Below are positions 46,708-54,812 of a stretch of 64,000 bases of DNA, one piece after another. The translations under genes were made by a program, and so were the position numbers. The stretch is from assembly GCF_011694815.1 (NCBI RefSeq), contig NZ_CP050177.1, positions 7,571,501-7,635,500 of the forward strand. The letters run 5' to 3'. This stretch comes from Streptomyces liangshanensis (GTDB taxonomy: Bacteria; Actinomycetota; Actinomycetes; Streptomycetales; Streptomycetaceae). The notes under the pieces were generated by a model. The model was not told where the DNA came from. It saw nothing but the letters and a program-made list of their open reading frames with translations, and made no database searches. Position 1 is the stretch's first letter, and every line of letters begins with the position of its first letter.

Positions 46708-47127
46708 ATGGCTCTCAGCCCTCGTTTCGCGCTCAACAGCATCGCGCTCATCGCCGGTGCGTTCCTGGCGGTGGTAGCGATGGCCTTCACGGCCTCCGTC
46801 GCCGGCTGGATCGGCTTCGGAGTGTTCACCGGCATCGCCGTCCTGGGGATCGTCGGCGCGGTGTTCGCCCGCAAGGCCGCCGCCAAGGCCGGACACGGCA
46901 TGCTGGCCACGGTCGCCCTGTGGTCGCTGATCGCTTCCCTGGTCTTCTCCGGCACCGTCCTGACCTGGCTGGTGTTCGCCGGTGGAGTCGCGGTGGTGGC
47001 GGTCGCGCTGGGCGACCTGGCCGCACACGAACTGCGCACCGAGCGTGTGGTGCACTCCCTGGAGGTCCGCCGCCCGGCGGAACACACCTCCGACACGCCC
47101 GCGCGGTCCAGCCACATCGCCGCGTGA
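46708..47127 (+). CDS. Small integral membrane protein, unknown function
   Basis: A 139-aa protein with three or four hydrophobic helices (AGAFLAVVAMAF, WIGFGVFTGIAVLGIVG, ATVALWSLIASLVF, WLVFAGGVAVVAVAL), a short basic loop and a charged C-terminal tail of about 35 residues. ATG 46708 is chosen for the excellent GAGGAGGTG 8 bases upstream; longer in-frame starts lack such a site. I do not recognise a characterised family. The strong promoter and long leader suggest conditional, high-level expression. Confidence 0.75.
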   Translation: MALSPRFALNSIALIAGAFLAVVAMAFTASVAGWIGFGVFTGIAVLGIVGAVFARKAAAKAGHGMLATVALWSLIASLVFSGTVLTWLVFAGGVAVVAVALGDLAAHELRTERVVHSLEVRRPAEHTSDTPARSSHIAA

Positions 47128-47163
47128 CGTGGACAGTGACGTCCTGAGGCACTGACACACCGA

Positions 47164-47206
47164 GGAAGCCCACGACCCCGGCCCACCGCCGAGGTCGCGG
47201 GCTTCC
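47164..47206. terminator. Hairpin terminator after small membrane protein gene
   Basis: A 14-bp stem with one mismatch (GGAAGCCCACGACC paired with GGTCGCGGGCTTCC) lies between convergent genes. Confidence 0.7.
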
Positions 47207-47292
47207 CCGCTGTCCGGAGCCCGTACCGTACGGTCCTCGGGCCCGGACGGCCGTCCCGCCGGGGACACGGGCCGCGCCGGACCGGGTACGGA

Positions 47293-48279
47293 CTACCGCG
47301 CCGCGTCCAGCTTCGCCCGCTGCTCCGCCGTCAGCTCCAGGTCCACCGCCGCCAGGCTCTCGTCCAACTGCGCCACCGACGACGCGCCCACCAGCGGGAT
47401 CACCGGGACCTCACCCCCCATCAGCCACGCCAGCACCACCTGGTTCACGGTCGCGCCGGTCTCCCGCGCCACCTCCCCGAGTGCCGCCCGGCGCACCGGC
47501 GTCCCCGCGTGGTCGAAGCCGGGGTCCAGCGGCTTGTCCTCCCGTACGTAACCGCCCGCCAGCAGCGGCGAGTACGCGACCAGCGCGAGGGAAGGCTCGG
47601 CGCGCGCGTAGCTGAGCAGGTCGCCGCCGGCTATCCCCTGACTGCCGTCGGGCGACCGGAGGCTCGGCAGGTCGGTGCGCCGCCGCAGATAGCTGTGGTG
47701 GTACTGGAGGACCTCGTACCCCGGCAGCCCCGCCGCCGCGGCCAGCGCCCGGGCCCGCTCCACCCGCCACGCCCAGTGGTTGCTGACCCCCAGGAGCCCC
47801 ACGGAGCCCTCCGCGACCAGTCCGGCGAACGCCTCCACCGTCTCCTGGAGTGGCACCGACGGGTCCTCGACGTGCGCGTACAGCAGATCCAGCCTCTCGA
47901 CGCCGAGCCGCTCCCGGCTCCGCTCCGCCGACTCCCGGATCACCTTCGCCGAGAGCCCCTCGATGTCCTTGCCGAACGTGCTGGTCGGCGCGTTCGGCCG
48001 GGCCCCGAGCTTCGTGGCGATCACGATCTCGTCCCCCACGCCCCGCTCGCGCCGCCAGCGGCCGAGCAGCGCCTCACTCTCCCCGCCCTGCGTGCCGCCG
48101 ACCCAGAACGCGTAGTTGTTCGACGTGTCGACGAAGGTCCCACCCGCCTCGACGTACCGGTCCAGGAGCGCGAACGACGTCGCCTCGTCCGTGACCGAGC
48201 CGAACAGCATCGCCCCCAGGCTCAGCACACTGACCTCCCGGCGCGTCGCCGGATCCGTGCCGATCGTGCGATACCTCAT
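47293..48279 (-). CDS. Aldo/keto reductase (AKR, YajO/Tas-like)
   Basis: A 328-aa NAD(P)H-dependent oxidoreductase. The catalytic tetrad is visible: Asp and Tyr in FVDTSNNYAFW, Lys in ATKLGA and His in LLYAHVEDPS. The C-terminal segment IPLVGASSVAQLDE is the cofactor-binding signature of this AKR branch, which differs from the shorter AKR5-type reductase at 21399. ATG 48279 is preceded by GAGGGGAC. It is separated by 75 bases from the ABC operon end. The substrate cannot be read from the sequence. Confidence 0.88.
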   Translation of the reverse strand: MRYRTIGTDPATRREVSVLSLGAMLFGSVTDEATSFALLDRYVEAGGTFVDTSNNYAFWVGGTQGGESEALLGRWRRERGVGDEIVIATKLGARPNAPTSTFGKDIEGLSAKVIRESAERSRERLGVERLDLLYAHVEDPSVPLQETVEAFAGLVAEGSVGLLGVSNHWAWRVERARALAAAAGLPGYEVLQYHHSYLRRRTDLPSLRSPDGSQGIAGGDLLSYARAEPSLALVAYSPLLAGGYVREDKPLDPGFDHAGTPVRRAALGEVARETGATVNQVVLAWLMGGEVPVIPLVGASSVAQLDESLAAVDLELTAEQRAKLDAAR

Positions 48280-48353
48280 CCGTCCGTCCCCTCGTACCGC
48301 CCGGCAACTCCGGGCGCCCGGTGGGCAGTCTGGCCGTTGAAGCGCACTCCAAG

Positions 48354-49133
48354 TCAACCCCGGTCGGCCGGCCCCTCCGGCAGCCGCGGCACACTCGCGA
48401 GCAACCGCCGTGTGTACGGGTGAACCGGCGCGCCCAGGACCGCGCGGGTGTCGCCCTGCTCCACGATGCGGCCGTTCTCCAGCACCGCGGTGTGTTCGCA
48501 CAGCGCGGCCACCACCGACAGGTCGTGCGAGACCATCGCGATGGTCAACCCCCGCGATTCCTTGAGCTCTTCGAGCAGATCGACGATCCGCACCCGGGTG
48601 GTGACGTCGAGCGCGCTGACCGGTTCGTCCGCCAGCAGGACCCGGGGGTCGCAGACCGTCGCCCGCGCCAGCGCGATCCGCTGGCGCTGTCCGCCGGAGA
48701 ACTCGTGCGGATAGCGGTCCCCGGTGTCGGCGGGCAGCCCCACCCCCGTCAGCGCCGCCGCCACCCGCTCCTTGGTGCCGGCCCCGGCCAGCCCCAGGGA
48801 GCGCAGCGGCTCCGACACGATGTTCCGCACCCGCTGCCGCGGATCCAGCGAGGAGTACGGGTCCTGGAAGACGCTCTGCACACTGCGCCGGAACGTCCGC
48901 ATCTGCGCCCGGTCCCTGAGCCGCAGGGTCTCCCCGTCGAAGAGGACCTGTCCGGTCGTGGGCCGGGTGAGCCCGAGGAGCAGCCGCAGCATGGTGGTCT
49001 TCCCCGCGCCCGACTCACCCACCAGCGCCACACTGCGGCCGGCCGTGATGTCCAGCGTGATGCCGTGCAGCACGGGAGCGGCGCCGCGGTAGGCGAACCC
49101 CGCCTCCCGGGTCGCGAGGACGGGGGCGTTCAT
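48354..49133 (-). CDS. Oligopeptide/dipeptide ABC transporter ATP-binding protein (DppF type)
   Basis: Second ATPase of the Opp/Dpp-type importer (259 aa). Walker A is GESGAGKTT, the Q-loop SVFQDPYSSLDPR is typical of Opp/Dpp ATPases, the signature is FSGGQRQRI, and Walker B ends in LLADEPVSALD. The C terminus has the family's HPYTRRLLASVP segment. Its ATG overlaps the stop of the preceding ATPase gene by ATGA. It is the last gene of the operon. Confidence 0.93.
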   Translation of the reverse strand: MNAPVLATREAGFAYRGAAPVLHGITLDITAGRSVALVGESGAGKTTMLRLLLGLTRPTTGQVLFDGETLRLRDRAQMRTFRRSVQSVFQDPYSSLDPRQRVRNIVSEPLRSLGLAGAGTKERVAAALTGVGLPADTGDRYPHEFSGGQRQRIALARATVCDPRVLLADEPVSALDVTTRVRIVDLLEELKESRGLTIAMVSHDLSVVAALCEHTAVLENGRIVEQGDTRAVLGAPVHPYTRRLLASVPRLPEGPADRG

Positions 49134-49942
49134 CGCGTGATCCGTTCCAGTGCGTTCTCGAAGGTCCTGGCACTCGCCACCAGCCCCTGTGTGTACGGCT
49201 GCCGGGGGGTGTGCAGGATGTCCGTGGTGGCCCCCGACTCCACCGCCTCCCCGTCCTTCAGGACGACCAGGCGGTCGGTGACCCCGGAGACGACGGCCAG
49301 GTCGTGGCTGACGAACAGCAGCGCCATGTCCTGTTCCGCGATCAGTTCGCCCAGCAGCCGCAGCATCTCGGCCTGGACCGTCACGTCGAGCGCGGTCGTC
49401 GGCTCGTCGGCGATCAGCAGGGCCGGTTCACAGGCCAGGGCCATCGCCAGGGCGACCCGCTGGCGCTGCCCGCCCGAGATCTCGTGCGGGAAGGCCCGCG
49501 CGATCCGCTCCGGCTCCGGCAGCCTGACCCGGTCGAGCGCCGCGGCGACCGCCCGGCGCAGCTCCGCCCCGCGCAGCCCCCGGCGCCGCCGCAGCGGCTC
49601 GGCGATCTGCCGCCCGACCCGCATCAACGGGTCGAGCGCGGTCAGCGGCTCCTGGAACACCACACTCGCGCCCCGCCCGCGCAGCGCGCGCAGGGCGGAC
49701 TCGCCCGCGCCCACCACGTCGGTACGGTCCAGCCCCGGCGCGTCCAGCACGACACTGCCGGACGCGGTGAGCCCGGGCGGCAGCAGTCCCATCAGGGCGA
49801 GGGCGGTCAGGGACTTGCCGGACCCGGACTCGCCGATCAGCCCGAGCCGGCCCCCCGGTTCGACCGTGAACGACAGGTCGGAGACCAGGGCGCGGCCCGA
49901 CTCCGTACGGATGGTGAGGCCCGAGACGTCGAGCAGGCTCAT
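49130..49942 (-). CDS. Oligopeptide/dipeptide ABC transporter ATP-binding protein (DppD type)
   Basis: First ATPase of the importer (270 aa). Walker A GESGSGKSL, Q-loop VVFQEPLTALDP, signature ISGGQRQRV and Walker B LLIADEPTTALD are all present. The last Walker A residue is Leu instead of Thr/Ser, as in many members of this group. ATG 49942 is chosen for AGGAGG at 5-6 bases; it overlaps the permease stop as ATGA. Upstream in-frame sequence to 50242 is antiparallel to nothing real and lacks family similarity. Confidence 0.92.
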   Translation of the reverse strand: MSLLDVSGLTIRTESGRALVSDLSFTVEPGGRLGLIGESGSGKSLTALALMGLLPPGLTASGSVVLDAPGLDRTDVVGAGESALRALRGRGASVVFQEPLTALDPLMRVGRQIAEPLRRRRGLRGAELRRAVAAALDRVRLPEPERIARAFPHEISGGQRQRVALAMALACEPALLIADEPTTALDVTVQAEMLRLLGELIAEQDMALLFVSHDLAVVSGVTDRLVVLKDGEAVESGATTDILHTPRQPYTQGLVASARTFENALERITR

Positions 49943-50817
49943 GCGGTCCTCCTGCGCGTGGGGTCGAGGGTGTCGCGCAGCCCGTCGGCGACCAGGTTGA
50001 CGCCCACGACGAGGGCGACCAGCAGGACACCGGGGGCGATCGCCCCGTACGGCGCGATCGACACCGTCGCCTGCGCCTCCTGGAGCATGCGGCCCCACGA
50101 GGCGTTGGGCGGCGGCGCGCCCAGCCCGAGGAACGACAGGCTGGCCTCCGCCAGCACGGCGAGGCCGAACTGGAGGGCGAGGTTCACGACGAGGGTCGGC
50201 CAGATGTTGGGCAGCACATGACCGGTGACGACGCGGAACCACGACGTACCGGACGTGCGGGAGGCCGTGATGTAGTCCTGGGCCAGCACCCGCTTGACCA
50301 GGATGCGGGTCAGGCGGGCGACGACGGCCGTCATGGCGAGACCGATCGCGAGGATCGCCGAGCCCAGCGACGCCGACCGCGCGGCGACGACCAGCATCGC
50401 CAGCAGCAGGGTGGGGAAGGCGATCAGCACGTCGAGGAAGGCCGAGAACGTGTCGTCCAGCCAGCGCTGGGCGAAACCGGCCGCCAGGCCGACGGCGACC
50501 CCCAGCACCCCGCCGATCGCCACCGCCCCGAGCCCCGACTCCAGCGCGATCCGGGCCCCGATCATCACCTGGGAGAGCAGGTCCCGCCCGAGCTTGTCGG
50601 TGCCGAGCAGATGCGAGGCCCCGGGCCCGGCCAGCCGGGTGCCCGAGGTGTCGTCCAGCGAGTACGGCAGCCAGAAGAAGGACACCACGGCGAGCGCGGC
50701 GATCAGCCCCACCAGCACCCCACCGGTGATCAGGGTCACCGAACGCCGGCGGCGCGGCGCCCGTTCGGCCTTGGGGTGCCCGGTCTCCGGGCGTCCGGCC
50801 AGGGTCTGTTCGGTCAT
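49939..50817 (-). CDS. Oligopeptide/dipeptide ABC transporter permease (DppC type)
   Basis: A 292-aa permease. The N terminus is cytoplasmic and basic, followed by the first helix and the family's periplasmic N-terminal motif (LLGTDKLGRDLLSQVM). The EAA loop is visible as AEASLSFLGLGAPPPNASWG, followed by the last helices. It pairs with the DppB-type protein encoded upstream. Start and stop both overlap neighbouring genes by ATGA. Confidence 0.93.
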   Translation of the reverse strand: MTEQTLAGRPETGHPKAERAPRRRRSVTLITGGVLVGLIAALAVVSFFWLPYSLDDTSGTRLAGPGASHLLGTDKLGRDLLSQVMIGARIALESGLGAVAIGGVLGVAVGLAAGFAQRWLDDTFSAFLDVLIAFPTLLLAMLVVAARSASLGSAILAIGLAMTAVVARLTRILVKRVLAQDYITASRTSGTSWFRVVTGHVLPNIWPTLVVNLALQFGLAVLAEASLSFLGLGAPPPNASWGRMLQEAQATVSIAPYGAIAPGVLLVALVVGVNLVADGLRDTLDPTRRRTA

Positions 50818-51779
50818 GGTTTCCCGCCGGTGAGGGTCGAGCGCAGCCGCGGGTCGATGAGCCGCTGGGCGAGGTCGGCGAGGAACCCGATCACCAGGAC
50901 CGTGAGGGTGGTGACGAACAGCACGCCCTGGATGGTCGGGTAGTCGTGCTGGGCGACGGCCTGCGACAGCATGCTGCCGAGGCCGGGCAGGGCGAAGACC
51001 GTCTCGACGACCACCGCGCCCAGCAGGGTGGAGGCCAGTTCGATGCCCAGGACGGCGACGACCGGTACGGCTCCGTTGCGCAGCCCGTGCCGCCGTATCG
51101 CACCTCCGAACGACGAACCGAGCGCCCGCGCCGTCCTCAGGTAGTCGCTGCCGAGGACGTCCAGCGTCGCCGACCGTACGTACCGGATGAGGGACGCCGA
51201 CATCACCAGGGCGACCGTGACGACCGGCAGGGCCAGTGACCGCAGCGCGCCCGCCGGGTCCGACCAGCCGTCCTGCGGGAAGCCGCCCGCCGGGAGCACG
51301 CCCAGGTGCAGCGAGAACACTGTGATGAGGATCATGCCGACCCAGAACACCGGCACGGCGATCCCCAGTTGCGAGACACCACTCAGGACCAGCCCGTACC
51401 AGGTGTTCGCCCGGTGCGCCGCGACGAAGCCGACGGGCACGGCGATCACCAGCGCCAGCACGAACGCCATCAGGGTCAGGGGTCCGGTGACCTCGATCCG
51501 GGTGGCGATCTCGGGACCCACCGGCAGGGTGCTGACGAAGGAGTTGCCGAGGTCGAACGTGGCCAGGTCGTGCAGCCAGCTCACGAACTGCTGGGGCAGC
51601 GGCTGGTCGGAACCGATCTGGTGCCGGGCCGCCGCCAACTGCTCCGGAGTCGCGCCCACCGACGTCAGCGCGTTCGCGGGGTCACCGGGGAGCAGCCGGA
51701 GCAGCAGGAACAGCACCACACTGGCGAGCAGCAGGGAGGCGACCAGGAACGCCAGCCGCCGCAGCACGTACACGGTCAT
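50814..51779 (-). CDS. Oligopeptide/dipeptide ABC transporter permease (DppB type)
   Basis: A 321-aa permease with the DppB opening (YVLRRLAFLVASLLLASVVLF shortened, residues 4-24), then the motif LPGDPA. The EAA-type loop includes ARALGSSFGGAIRRHGLRNGAVP, and the sequence VVETVFALPGLGSM follows. Six hydrophobic helices are visible. The ATG at 51779 is immediately preceded by a perfect 10-bp hairpin (51781-51810), so its translation or transcription may be throttled relative to the binding-protein gene. Confidence 0.93.
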   Translation of the reverse strand: MTVYVLRRLAFLVASLLLASVVLFLLLRLLPGDPANALTSVGATPEQLAAARHQIGSDQPLPQQFVSWLHDLATFDLGNSFVSTLPVGPEIATRIEVTGPLTLMAFVLALVIAVPVGFVAAHRANTWYGLVLSGVSQLGIAVPVFWVGMILITVFSLHLGVLPAGGFPQDGWSDPAGALRSLALPVVTVALVMSASLIRYVRSATLDVLGSDYLRTARALGSSFGGAIRRHGLRNGAVPVVAVLGIELASTLLGAVVVETVFALPGLGSMLSQAVAQHDYPTIQGVLFVTTLTVLVIGFLADLAQRLIDPRLRSTLTGGKP

Positions 51780-51780
51780 G

Positions 51781-51810
51781 GGCCGGCCGGTCCCGTCGGT
51801 CCGGCCGGCC
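51781..51810 (-). promoter_or_regulatory. Intra-operon hairpin between binding-protein and permease genes
   Basis: GGCCGGCCGG and CCGGCCGGCC pair perfectly over 10 bp around a 10-base loop. The stem ends one base before the permease ATG and starts 22 bases after the binding-protein stop. Such stems raise binding-protein levels over membrane subunits by partial termination or 3' protection. Confidence 0.6.
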
Positions 51811-51831
51811 GCGCCGGATCTCTCCGTAGCA

Positions 51832-53355
51832 TCAGCTCTTCTTGATGTCGTAGGCGTAGAACTGCGAGTTCAGGCCGTTGAGAGGGTAGCCCGAGAGCTT
51901 GGAGGAGGCCACGACGATCTGCGGGTAGAGGTACAGCCAGTCACTCGCCGCGTCCTGGGCGATCCGCTCGTTGACCTTCTTGAGCAGCGCCGTCTGCTGC
52001 GCCGTGGTGTCGGACTGCTCGGCCTGCGTGACCCACTGCGTGACCTGCTTGTTGTCGTAGCCCCAGTAGAAGTCGGGGTTCCCGTACCAGACGACGTCGC
52101 GGTCGTTGACGTGCTCCTGGAGCGTCGCGCTGAAGTCGTGGTTCTGGTAGACCTTCGTGTACCACTGGTCCGGCGTGATCACGTTGATCTTGACGTTGAT
52201 CCCGACCTTGGCCAGCTGCGACTTGATGAACGTGGCGGCGGTGGGGTGCGGGTCGTAGTTCGGGGTGTCGAGGGTGAAGTCGAAGCCCTTGGGGTAGCCC
52301 GCCTCGGCCAGTTCCTTCTTGGCGAGCGCGGGGTCGTACGGGTTGACGTGGGTGAGGTCCTCGTACCAGGGGTCGGTCGGCGGGACCATCGACCCGATCA
52401 GCTTGCCGTAGCCGCCCCAGATCGACTCCAGGAGCTTCTTGTTGTCGATGGCCGAGGTGATGGCCTTGCGCACCTTGGCGTCGTTGAACGGCTTGACGCG
52501 GTCGTTGAAGGCCAGCAGCAGCTTGGTCGTCGAGTTGCCGTTGTTGACCTTGTACGCCGGGTTGGACTTGAACTGGGCGAGCGCGTCGGGGCTCTGCTCG
52601 CTGGTCACCACGTCCACGGCGTTGGTGAGCAGCGCGTTGTTCAGGGCGGTCGCGTCCTTGAAGTAGTGGAAGACCACTTCCTTGTTGGTCGCGGGGGTGC
52701 CCCAGTAGCCGGTGAACCGCGTGAGGCTCAGCGCGGAGCCCCGGGTCCACTTGTCCAGCTTGTACGGTCCCGTCCCGTCCTCCGCCGTCTTCAGGTTCTT
52801 CGCCTGCGCGTTGATGATCCAGACGTAGCTGAGGTTGTAGATGAACGAGATCGACTTGCTCGACAGCGTCACCTTCACGGTGTGCGCGTCGGGCGTCGCG
52901 ATGGACTTGACGACCGTGAGGCTGCTCTTGCGGGCCGACTGGGACTTGGGGCCCGTCACCTTCTCGATGCTGTACTTCACGTCGGCGGAGTCCAGGGCCT
53001 TGCCCGAGTGGAACTTCACGCCGTCGCGGAGTTTGAAGGTGTAGGTCAGACCGTCCGGGGAGACGGTGTAGCTCTGGGCGAGCTGCTTCTCGACCTTGCC
53101 GGAGTCGGTGAGCTTGAACAGGCCCTCGTAGACGTTCCCGTTGAGCGCCTCGGTCACGCCCTGACCGCCGCCGCCCGTGTTGTCGAGGTTCTGCGGTTCG
53201 TACACGGAGCCGACGCCGATGGTCGCGTTCTTGTCGAAGCTTCCGGACGCGGAGCCGCTCTTCTGGCTCGACGTACCACCCCCGCACGCGGTGAGGGCGA
53301 CGGACAGGGCGACCACCAGAGCGCCACCGGCGAGGGGCTTGGACAGAGGTTTCAC
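51832..53355 (-). CDS. Extracellular solute-binding lipoprotein, family 5 (peptide/nickel type)
   Basis: A 507-aa substrate-binding protein for the downstream importer. A lipoprotein signal ends in LTAC (Cys at about residue 24), so it is anchored by lipid outside the membrane. The body has the SBP_bac_5 pattern: VYEGLFKL, GLTYTFKLRDGVKFHSG and FNDAKVRKAITSAID. GTG 53355 has AGGAG at 6-7 bases. Substrate (peptide, nickel chelate or other) cannot be decided from sequence. It lies 141 bases after the DUF1684 gene on the same strand and probably shares its promoter. Confidence 0.93.
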   Translation of the reverse strand: MKPLSKPLAGGALVVALSVALTACGGGTSSQKSGSASGSFDKNATIGVGSVYEPQNLDNTGGGGQGVTEALNGNVYEGLFKLTDSGKVEKQLAQSYTVSPDGLTYTFKLRDGVKFHSGKALDSADVKYSIEKVTGPKSQSARKSSLTVVKSIATPDAHTVKVTLSSKSISFIYNLSYVWIINAQAKNLKTAEDGTGPYKLDKWTRGSALSLTRFTGYWGTPATNKEVVFHYFKDATALNNALLTNAVDVVTSEQSPDALAQFKSNPAYKVNNGNSTTKLLLAFNDRVKPFNDAKVRKAITSAIDNKKLLESIWGGYGKLIGSMVPPTDPWYEDLTHVNPYDPALAKKELAEAGYPKGFDFTLDTPNYDPHPTAATFIKSQLAKVGINVKINVITPDQWYTKVYQNHDFSATLQEHVNDRDVVWYGNPDFYWGYDNKQVTQWVTQAEQSDTTAQQTALLKKVNERIAQDAASDWLYLYPQIVVASSKLSGYPLNGLNSQFYAYDIKKS

Positions 53356-53496
53356 TTGGTTCTCCTGAGAGGCGGCCGCCGGAGGTCTGGCGGAGGCACG
53401 GGTGCGTGCGTGCTTCGGTGCGCGCGTGCGGGGTTCATGGGGTGGGGGTCGCGGGGCGGGGGGCCTTCGCGGTGGTACGGGACGGGCGGGGCCGGG

Positions 53497-54228
53497 TCAG
53501 CCGACCGTGTGGCCGTCGCGGAAGACCGGGAGCTTCTCGCCCGCCCTGACGGGCAGGTGGAACCGGTTCTGCGGGGGCGGCAGCGGACAGTTGTACTGCG
53601 CGGAGAATCCGCACGGCGGGACGAAGGCCCGGTTGAAGTCCAGTGTGACGCTCTCGCCGCCGTCCTCACGCGGGACGAACAGGAAGCGGCCCGAGCCGTA
53701 GGTCTCCACCCCGTTGGTCGGGTCCCCGAAGACGAGGAGCAGGGTGCCCTCGTCGTCGAAGGCGGACAGCGTGTAGTCCACGCCGTCGAGCGTGAGGCTG
53801 ATGTCACCGGGGACGATCATGCCCCGGCTGCCCCCGTTGTCCCGGATGTACTCGAAGGGGATCAGCCGGTCGGCGGCGACCGGGGTGAAGGTGGCCCGCG
53901 TCACCCACGCCGGGTCGTACGCGTAGGTGTCGATGTGCGAGAAGTGCTCGATCGCGGGGGAGCGGGCGTCCCAGAAGCGCAGGCCCTGCTCGGGCTCCCC
54001 GGTGAGGATGTCTGCCCGTTCCAGCGTCGTCACCTGGAGGTGCGGGGGCAGCCCGGCCCGCTCGGCCCCGGGGTCGGGCTCCGTACCCGCGGGCAGCCAC
54101 CGGGTCTCGACCAGGGCGAGGTTGCCGGTGGGCGCCGTGACGGACGCGGCCCGCGCGGCGCGCCACGCGTTCCAGTCGTCCGACGCGGGGTCGGTGGCCG
54201 GCGCCGAGGCACTCGACGGGAGGGACAT
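53497..54228 (-). CDS. DUF1684 domain protein
   Basis: A 243-aa cytoplasmic protein of the DUF1684 family, whose function is not established. Conserved features are the segment ETYGSGRFLFVP, LDFNRAFVPPCGFSAQYNCPLPPPQNRF with several conserved Cys and Pro residues (about residues 190-217), and a C-terminal VRAGEK. ATG 54228 is preferred; a GTG at 54267 would add 13 residues but lies inside the palindrome at 54253-54268. The gene heads the ABC importer operon, so a link to metabolism of the imported compound is plausible. Confidence 0.8.
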   Translation of the reverse strand: MSLPSSASAPATDPASDDWNAWRAARAASVTAPTGNLALVETRWLPAGTEPDPGAERAGLPPHLQVTTLERADILTGEPEQGLRFWDARSPAIEHFSHIDTYAYDPAWVTRATFTPVAADRLIPFEYIRDNGGSRGMIVPGDISLTLDGVDYTLSAFDDEGTLLLVFGDPTNGVETYGSGRFLFVPREDGGESVTLDFNRAFVPPCGFSAQYNCPLPPPQNRFHLPVRAGEKLPVFRDGHTVG

Positions 54229-54252
54229 GCTGACTCGATTCAACGGCGAGGA

Positions 54253-54268
54253 TGTGTGCTTGCACACA
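54253..54268. promoter_or_regulatory. Perfect palindrome upstream of DUF1684-ABC operon
   Basis: TGTGTGC-TT-GCACACA has perfect 7-bp arms. It ends 25 bases before the ATG at 54228, a classic place for a repressor operator. The TGC-N2-GCA centre resembles LacI/GntR-type operators. No regulator gene is adjacent. Confidence 0.55.
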
Positions 54269-54812
54269 CGTCTCGAAGGGTGAGATGAGGAGGGCCGGGC
54301 CCTGGTGCGAACCGGCGTGGTGAGAAGCGGAACGGCCCTGTTCCGTGCGGTGCGACGGAGGGGCGGGCGGCTCTGCTCGTGTCCACTCCGTGGGACATGG
54401 GTCCGGCCGGGGCGGCGGCGCGGGCCACGGGGGAGTGGCGGCGCGGCCGAAGGGAGCCCGGGGGGACCGGTCAGGCGGCGGAGCGGCTACAGAGAGCGCT
54501 CGCGACGCGGAGGAGGTCCACGTGGGCTCGGCCGACGAGGTGCAGGGAGCGGAACACGGGGCAAGATTCGCACACGCTTTCCCGGGGGTCAAACAAACCA
54601 AACCGGATGCTTCATCAGAAGTCGACCCGACGTGTTCCAGCCACCCGCGCGCCGCGATGTGCGCGACGAACATCACCCCGATCACGAACGTCCGCGTCTC
54701 CGTCCACGAGCGCGACCACGGCCACGGCCACGGACTCCGACTCCGACTCGGGCGGCGGTCCTCCGCCGTGGGAGCGGGCATCGCGTCGGCGTCGGGATAC
54801 GGTGCTGAAGTG
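54269..54812. other. Divergent intergenic region with low-complexity repeats
   Basis: About 540 bases with no convincing gene between divergent operons. It contains a patch of lower GC (54585-54625) with TTTGACC on the minus strand that could be a -35 of the DUF1684 operon, and a run of short tandem repeats at about 54713-54755 (three CCACGG-like then three ACTCCG-like units). Frames crossing it give His-Gly and Arg-Leu runs unlike the downstream protein. Confidence 0.4.

Noticed and set aside
54240-54428. 62-aa minus-strand frame upstream of DUF1684 as a leader peptide
   Set aside because: No ribosome site and no resemblance to known actinobacterial leader peptides; it overlaps the palindrome and the DUF1684 start.
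54345-54812. N-terminal extension of the 469-aa protein with His-Gly runs
   Set aside because: The frame there is low complexity from tandem repeats and unlike the conserved start after GTG 54813.
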